From positions 1 through 20,853 of IMG/VR virus record IMGVR_UViG_3300003873_000622: 20,853 nucleotides of DNA; one strand, 5' to 3'. The notes beneath the pieces are model-generated. The model did not search any database. It was not told the DNA's origin and saw nothing but the letters and a program-made list of their open reading frames with translations. Positions 19,292-20,853 of this stretch are shown piece by piece. The stretch is from a virus. A program made the position numbers and the translations under genes. The first letter of the stretch is position 1; each line of letters opens with the position of its first letter.

Positions 19292-19540
19292 ATCTCTGCC
19301 TCATTTTGTGCAAATTTCTGCAAATTTTACAAAACTTTTACAAATTTACCCCTCTTTTTTAGTGAACTTTTTAGTACAAAATGAGTACATTTTAACAAAA
19401 GCTAAATTTTTACACCTATTTTACGAACTTTTACACCTCTAGCATAAAAATAAAAAAAAGTCTATGTCAGATTTTCGCGGATAGAAAACTTTTTTAAATT
19501 CTGCAAAAATGGTGCAAAAGTTTTCAAAAGGGTCTTAGAG
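19292..19540 (+). repeat. 249-nt non-coding stretch with TTTTACA-type repeats
   Basis: No ORF. Five 10-11-bp units in two clusters: TTTTACAAAAC and TTTTACAAATT (19325-19346), then TTTTACACCTA, TTTTACGAAC, TTTTACACCTC (19408-19439), and AGTACAAAATGAGTACA between. The helical-turn spacing suggests a protein-binding region. It is also partly complementary to the RNA at 16031. A packaging site or leader of the following late genes is possible. No strong promoter is seen. Confidence 0.4.
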
Positions 19541-19771
19541 ATGGCAAAAACACTCGGTGAACAGCTCGAAGAGGTACAAAACGCAATAAGTGCAGTTTTG
19601 ACATCACAGAGTTACAAAATGAACGGTCGTGAACTCACTCGTGCTGATTTGTCTGCTTTAGAGATGCGGGAAGAGAGGCTTTTTGCTTTGATTGAAAAAT
19701 TTGGGAATGATTATTCTCCATCACAAAACACAAAGGTAGGTATGCGTGTTCCCATTCACTTCTCTCTTTAG
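19541..19771 (+). CDS. gpW-like/DUF6148-like head-tail joining protein
   Basis: 76 aa. MAKTLGEQLEEVQNAISAVL then SYKMNGRELTRADLSALEM then REERLFALIEKFG: a helix, a 'Y..nGR..tradL' hairpin and a second helix, the size and layout of the small protein found between terminase and portal in lambda-like phages. The C-terminal residues overlap the portal start by 26 nt. The family call is by pattern, not a search. Confidence 0.65.
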   Translation: MAKTLGEQLEEVQNAISAVLTSQSYKMNGRELTRADLSALEMREERLFALIEKFGNDYSPSQNTKVGMRVPIHFSL

Positions 19772-20853
19772 AAAAAAATCATCACCAGATATTAAACGCC
19801 GTTTTTATGAGGGCGGTAAACGCAGTGCGCGTGCTGACTTTGCAAATGGTAATGCTCCTTTTGAGAATACTGCCTCTTTAGATAGAGACACACTTCGCTC
19901 TCGTGCGAGATGGTTACATGAGAACAACTCCATCATCAGTGGGATAGACCACTCCATAAAAGTCAATGCCTTTGGAAACGGGATGAAGTTTCAAAGTAAA
20001 ACAGGCATAGATAAGCTTGATGTAGAGATAGAAAATAAATTTACTGAGTGGATGAAGCCACATAACTGCGACATCACAAAAAGACAGCATTTTTATGAGA
20101 TGCACTCAACTATACCTGGGCAGAGAATGACTGATGGCGAAGTACTCATCCATAAAGTGCTTACAAGCGATAAAAGAAATCCTTTTAAGTTGCAAATTAT
20201 TGAAGCAGATAGATTTGATGCTACTTTTGGCGTAAGAGGTATGACGCAAAGCAGTGAAAACTTTGTAGATGGGATAGAGCTTGACAGTTTTGGCGCACCA
20301 CAAACTTTTGTGCTTACAAATGGTTATGTCAGCAACATCAAAGTAGATGCATCGGAGGTTATTCATTACTACAAAAGAGATAACAGGGTTTCGCAGTATC
20401 GCGGTATCAGTGAATACAAACAAATCATTATAGATATGCGAAACCTTGCGGCTTACCAAAGCTCTACCATTGCTTCGCTTCGTGCTAGAAGTGCCATAGG
20501 GTATGCCATAGAGACCGACAATATTGCAGGACATCAGAGATTTGGAGCGCAAGAAGAGGCGCATGACCCTGTATATGACATCAATGGGATTATGGTTCAT
20601 TATCTCAATCAAGGAGAGAAGCTGCATATGTTTGATCCGAGTATTGGAGCAACTGAGTATGACTCTTTTGTTCGCTCTGTTGTGCGGATGATAGCAGTTG
20701 GTCGCAAAGTGAGTTATGAACTTGCATTTCGTGACTACTCTCAGACTAACTTTTCATCAGCTCGCGCTTCACTCATCCAAGATAACAAAACATTTGCAAA
20801 AGAGCAGTGGCATTTCGCTACTTATGTGCTTAACCCTATCTTTGAGGAGTGGC
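19746..20853 (+). CDS. portal protein (lambda gpB family), partial, runs off the right end
   Basis: Likely start GTG 19746 behind AAAGGTAGG, giving FPFTSLFRKKSSPDIKRRFY and about 369 visible residues with no stop. Family marks: RSRARWLHENNSIISGIDHS (about 55-75), WMKPHNCDI, GEVLIHKV, EVIHYYKRDNRVSQYRGISE, and near the end VSYELAFRDYSQTNFSSARA. The portal is the dodecameric ring at the head vertex through which the terminase pumps DNA. The reading frame is open to the edge of the window. Confidence 0.9.
   Translation, partial: MFPFTSLFRKKSSPDIKRRFYEGGKRSARADFANGNAPFENTASLDRDTLRSRARWLHENNSIISGIDHSIKVNAFGNGMKFQSKTGIDKLDVEIENKFTEWMKPHNCDITKRQHFYEMHSTIPGQRMTDGEVLIHKVLTSDKRNPFKLQIIEADRFDATFGVRGMTQSSENFVDGIELDSFGAPQTFVLTNGYVSNIKVDASEVIHYYKRDNRVSQYRGISEYKQIIIDMRNLAAYQSSTIASLRARSAIGYAIETDNIAGHQRFGAQEEAHDPVYDINGIMVHYLNQGEKLHMFDPSIGATEYDSFVRSVVRMIAVGRKVSYELAFRDYSQTNFSSARASLIQDNKTFAKEQWHFATYVLNPIFEEW

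Noticed and set aside
20106-20627. 173-codon minus-strand ORF
   Set aside because: Antisense of the portal gene, which has clear family motifs and is simply open to the window edge.

Overview
This window is most of the regulatory, replication and packaging region of a lambda-like tailed temperate phage integrated in, or infecting, a low-GC bacterium. The host is probably a Campylobacterota member (Sulfurimonas/Sulfuricurvum/Arcobacter-like). That is inferred from A/T-ending codons, Lys/Asn-rich proteins, AAGGA-type ribosome binding sites and strong TATAAT boxes with poor -35 boxes; no marker gene proves it.

Layout. 1-2067 is a leftward early operon: partial SSB, several very small genes, a DUF3310 protein and a NUMOD1/multi-HTH regulator. 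2081-3700 is a cargo segment of small membrane or unknown genes on both strands. Two of its genes sit behind near-copies of one promoter/hairpin element. 3768-6840 is a restriction-modification-like pair: a cytosine-5 methyltransferase preceded by a 22-codon leader ORF, and convergent to it a GHKL (MORC-like) ATPase fused to a Shedu/DUF4263-like PD-(D/E)xK nuclease. 6926-8312 is the lysis/lysogeny switch: an S24 self-cleaving repressor, three 15-bp operators, a Cro-position gene and a CII-family regulator. The same 15-bp operator occurs twice in front of the methyltransferase. 8297-8902 probably holds two small membrane-protein genes on the minus strand.

9030-11339 is the replication module: a winged-helix protein, a DnaB/RepA-like helicase, and an initiator whose gene carries 11-bp iterons, the candidate origin. 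11339-15994 holds a GPZ-type minor tail protein, terminase small subunit, and a GpA-type terminase large subunit interrupted by a 382-residue homing-endonuclease intein at its P-loop position, followed by a small gene.

16031-19291 interrupts the late operon. It holds a promoter with a structured RNA that may be C4-like (antirepressor-controlling). A tightly overlapping minus-strand operon follows: XRE regulator, 41-aa protein, BRCT protein and a PBECR/barnase-like RNase. Divergent from it are a small regulator and an AntA/AntB antirepressor with an RBS-sequestering hairpin. A 250-nt non-coding stretch with TTTTACA repeats follows, then a gpW-like protein and the portal protein, which runs off the right end.

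The most promising candidates for new biology are the repressor-wired methyltransferase/GHKL-nuclease pair, the XRE/41-aa/BRCT/RNase operon with its neighbouring RNA, and the promoter-inside-a-hairpin elements.
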